Source: Planctomycetota bacterium
GTDB lineage: Bacteria; Planctomycetota; Phycisphaerae; WQYP01
Reading direction: 5' to 3'
Assembly (NCBI GenBank): GCA_021798635.1
Contig: JAJZGH010000287.1
Location: forward strand, 1-5,568
DNA: 5,568 bases
Part shown: positions 4,903 to 5,568 of the stretch, piece after piece
Position numbering within the stretch: the stretch's first letter is position 1
Layout of the letters: every line of letters starts with the position of its first letter
Position numbers and translations under genes: made by a program
Notes under the pieces: model-generated
Databases searched by the model: none
What the model saw: the letters and a program-made list of their open reading frames with translations, nothing else
Told to the model about the DNA's origin: nothing

Positions 4903-5568
4903 ATGTCGTTTACCAAGTCCCAACGCCTGCAGGCTTTGCCCCCTTATTTGTTTATTGAAATTGACCGTAAAAAGCGCGCCCTGCTGGCCGCGGGCAAAGA
5001 TGTCATTAACCTTGGGGTGGGTGATCCCGACCTGCCCACGCACAAATTTATTATTGATGAAATGGCTAAAGCCATTTACGATCCCAAAAATCACCGCTAC
5101 CCCTTTGATGAGGGCGTGCCGGCATTTCGGCACGCGGCGGCACGATTCATGCAGAAACGCTTTGGCGTCGCCGTGGATGCTGATAAAAATATCATCACCA
5201 CCATCGGCTCCAAGGACGGCATTGCCCATTTGCCCCTGGCGATTATCAATCCCGGCGACGTGGTCCTGGTTCCCCAGCCCGGTTACCCGGTGTATGCCAG
5301 CGGAGCCATCTTCTCCGGCGGACGGGTGCATCATCTTCCCTTACTGGAGAGCAATGATTTTCTCCCGGATTTAGACGCCATCCCCGAAGACGTGCGGCAG
5401 CAGGCGCGGCTGCTGTGGTTGAACTATCCCAACAACCCCACGGCCGCAACGGCTCCGCTAAGCTTTTATGAAAAAGCGGTGGCCATGGCCAAACAGTACG
5501 ACTGGATCATCGCCAATGATCTGGCGTATGGCGAGGTTTATTTTGAGCAGCCGCCGTGCAGCATTTTG
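4903..5568 (+). CDS. dapL: LL-diaminopimelate aminotransferase (DapL-type), N-terminal part, cut by window end
   Basis: This class I/II PLP-dependent aminotransferase would convert tetrahydrodipicolinate and glutamate to LL-diaminopimelate in one step, feeding lysine and peptidoglycan synthesis in the cytoplasm. ATG 4903 has an AGGA-type RBS (about 4890-4895) 7-8 bases upstream. The 222 visible residues include INLGVGDPDLPTH (35-47), YPFDEGVPAFR (66-76), IGSKDGIAHLPLA (101-113; phosphate contact region), NPGDVVLVPQPGYPVY (116-131), WLNYPNNPTAA (172-182; Asn contacting PLP) and NDLAYGEV (205-212; Asp206 and Tyr209, pyridine ring contacts). The Lys that binds PLP lies beyond the window. The family is usually about 380-410 residues, so slightly over half is present. 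GSKDGIAHLPLA and LWLNYPNNPT favour DapL over general aspartate aminotransferases, but a broad-specificity relative cannot be excluded. Divergent from lgt across ~345 bp of repeat-rich DNA. Confidence 0.87.
   Translation, partial: MSFTKSQRLQALPPYLFIEIDRKKRALLAAGKDVINLGVGDPDLPTHKFIIDEMAKAIYDPKNHRYPFDEGVPAFRHAAARFMQKRFGVAVDADKNIITTIGSKDGIAHLPLAIINPGDVVLVPQPGYPVYASGAIFSGGRVHHLPLLESNDFLPDLDAIPEDVRQQARLLWLNYPNNPTAATAPLSFYEKAVAMAKQYDWIIANDLAYGEVYFEQPPCSIL

Noticed and set aside
4886..5374. Plus-strand ORF of 162 residues overlapping dapL
   Set aside because: It is an out-of-frame shadow; the frame from 4903 carries clear aminotransferase motifs to the window end.

Overview
The window (5,568 bp) joins a decayed mobile or accessory region on the left (about 1-3066) to ordinary chromosomal genes on the right (3067-5568). 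The border is a tRNA-Val(GAC) gene on the minus strand whose 3' end faces left. The last ~60 codons of a dead tyrosine recombinase lie about 370 bp away. This is the usual arrangement of an element integrated at a tRNA 3' end. The far end of the element is not in the window.

Left part. It opens with the C-terminus of an unidentified basic protein (1-170, +). A small Cys-containing ORF (85-384, +) follows, then a possible small ORF on the other strand (486-701, -). A clear transcription unit comes next: promoter, operator-like palindrome, strong Shine-Dalgarno and a 164-residue protein of unknown function (914-1408, +). Convergent to it is a 292-residue protein (1548-2426, -). Its N-terminal half looks like the nucleoside deoxyribosyltransferase/TIR-like Rossmann fold (FVAM...E.G motifs), a fold used by many nucleotide- or NAD-acting immune effectors; its C-terminal half is unrecognised. 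It has its own sigma70-type promoter and RBS. Upstream lies the integrase remnant (2515-2694, -), then about 370 bp with no assignable gene up to the tRNA.

Right part. An lgt gene (prolipoprotein diacylglyceryl transferase, -) and a dapL-type LL-diaminopimelate aminotransferase (+, cut by the window end) are divergently transcribed. Lgt is 426 residues, far longer than the usual ~260-300, because a ~115-residue, internally repetitive insertion sits in one loop. Both ends of lgt carry the same composite repeat architecture: seven degenerate heptamers (49 bp), a GGAAGCG/CGCTTCC-type hairpin core, then a CTAACTC-type heptamer array. The left copy encodes the last ~11 codons and the stop of lgt.

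Organism. The sequence is bacterial. DapL, a long-insert Lgt and heptanucleotide repeats together would fit an environmental PVC-type bacterium (Planctomycetota/Verrucomicrobiota) or another DapL-using lineage. This is a weak inference and no taxonomic marker is present.

How the genes relate. lgt (lipoprotein maturation) and dapL (lysine/peptidoglycan precursor synthesis) are cell-envelope housekeeping genes. The left side looks like island cargo with the TIR-like protein as its most interesting member. No CRISPR array, complete insertion sequence or rRNA gene was seen.
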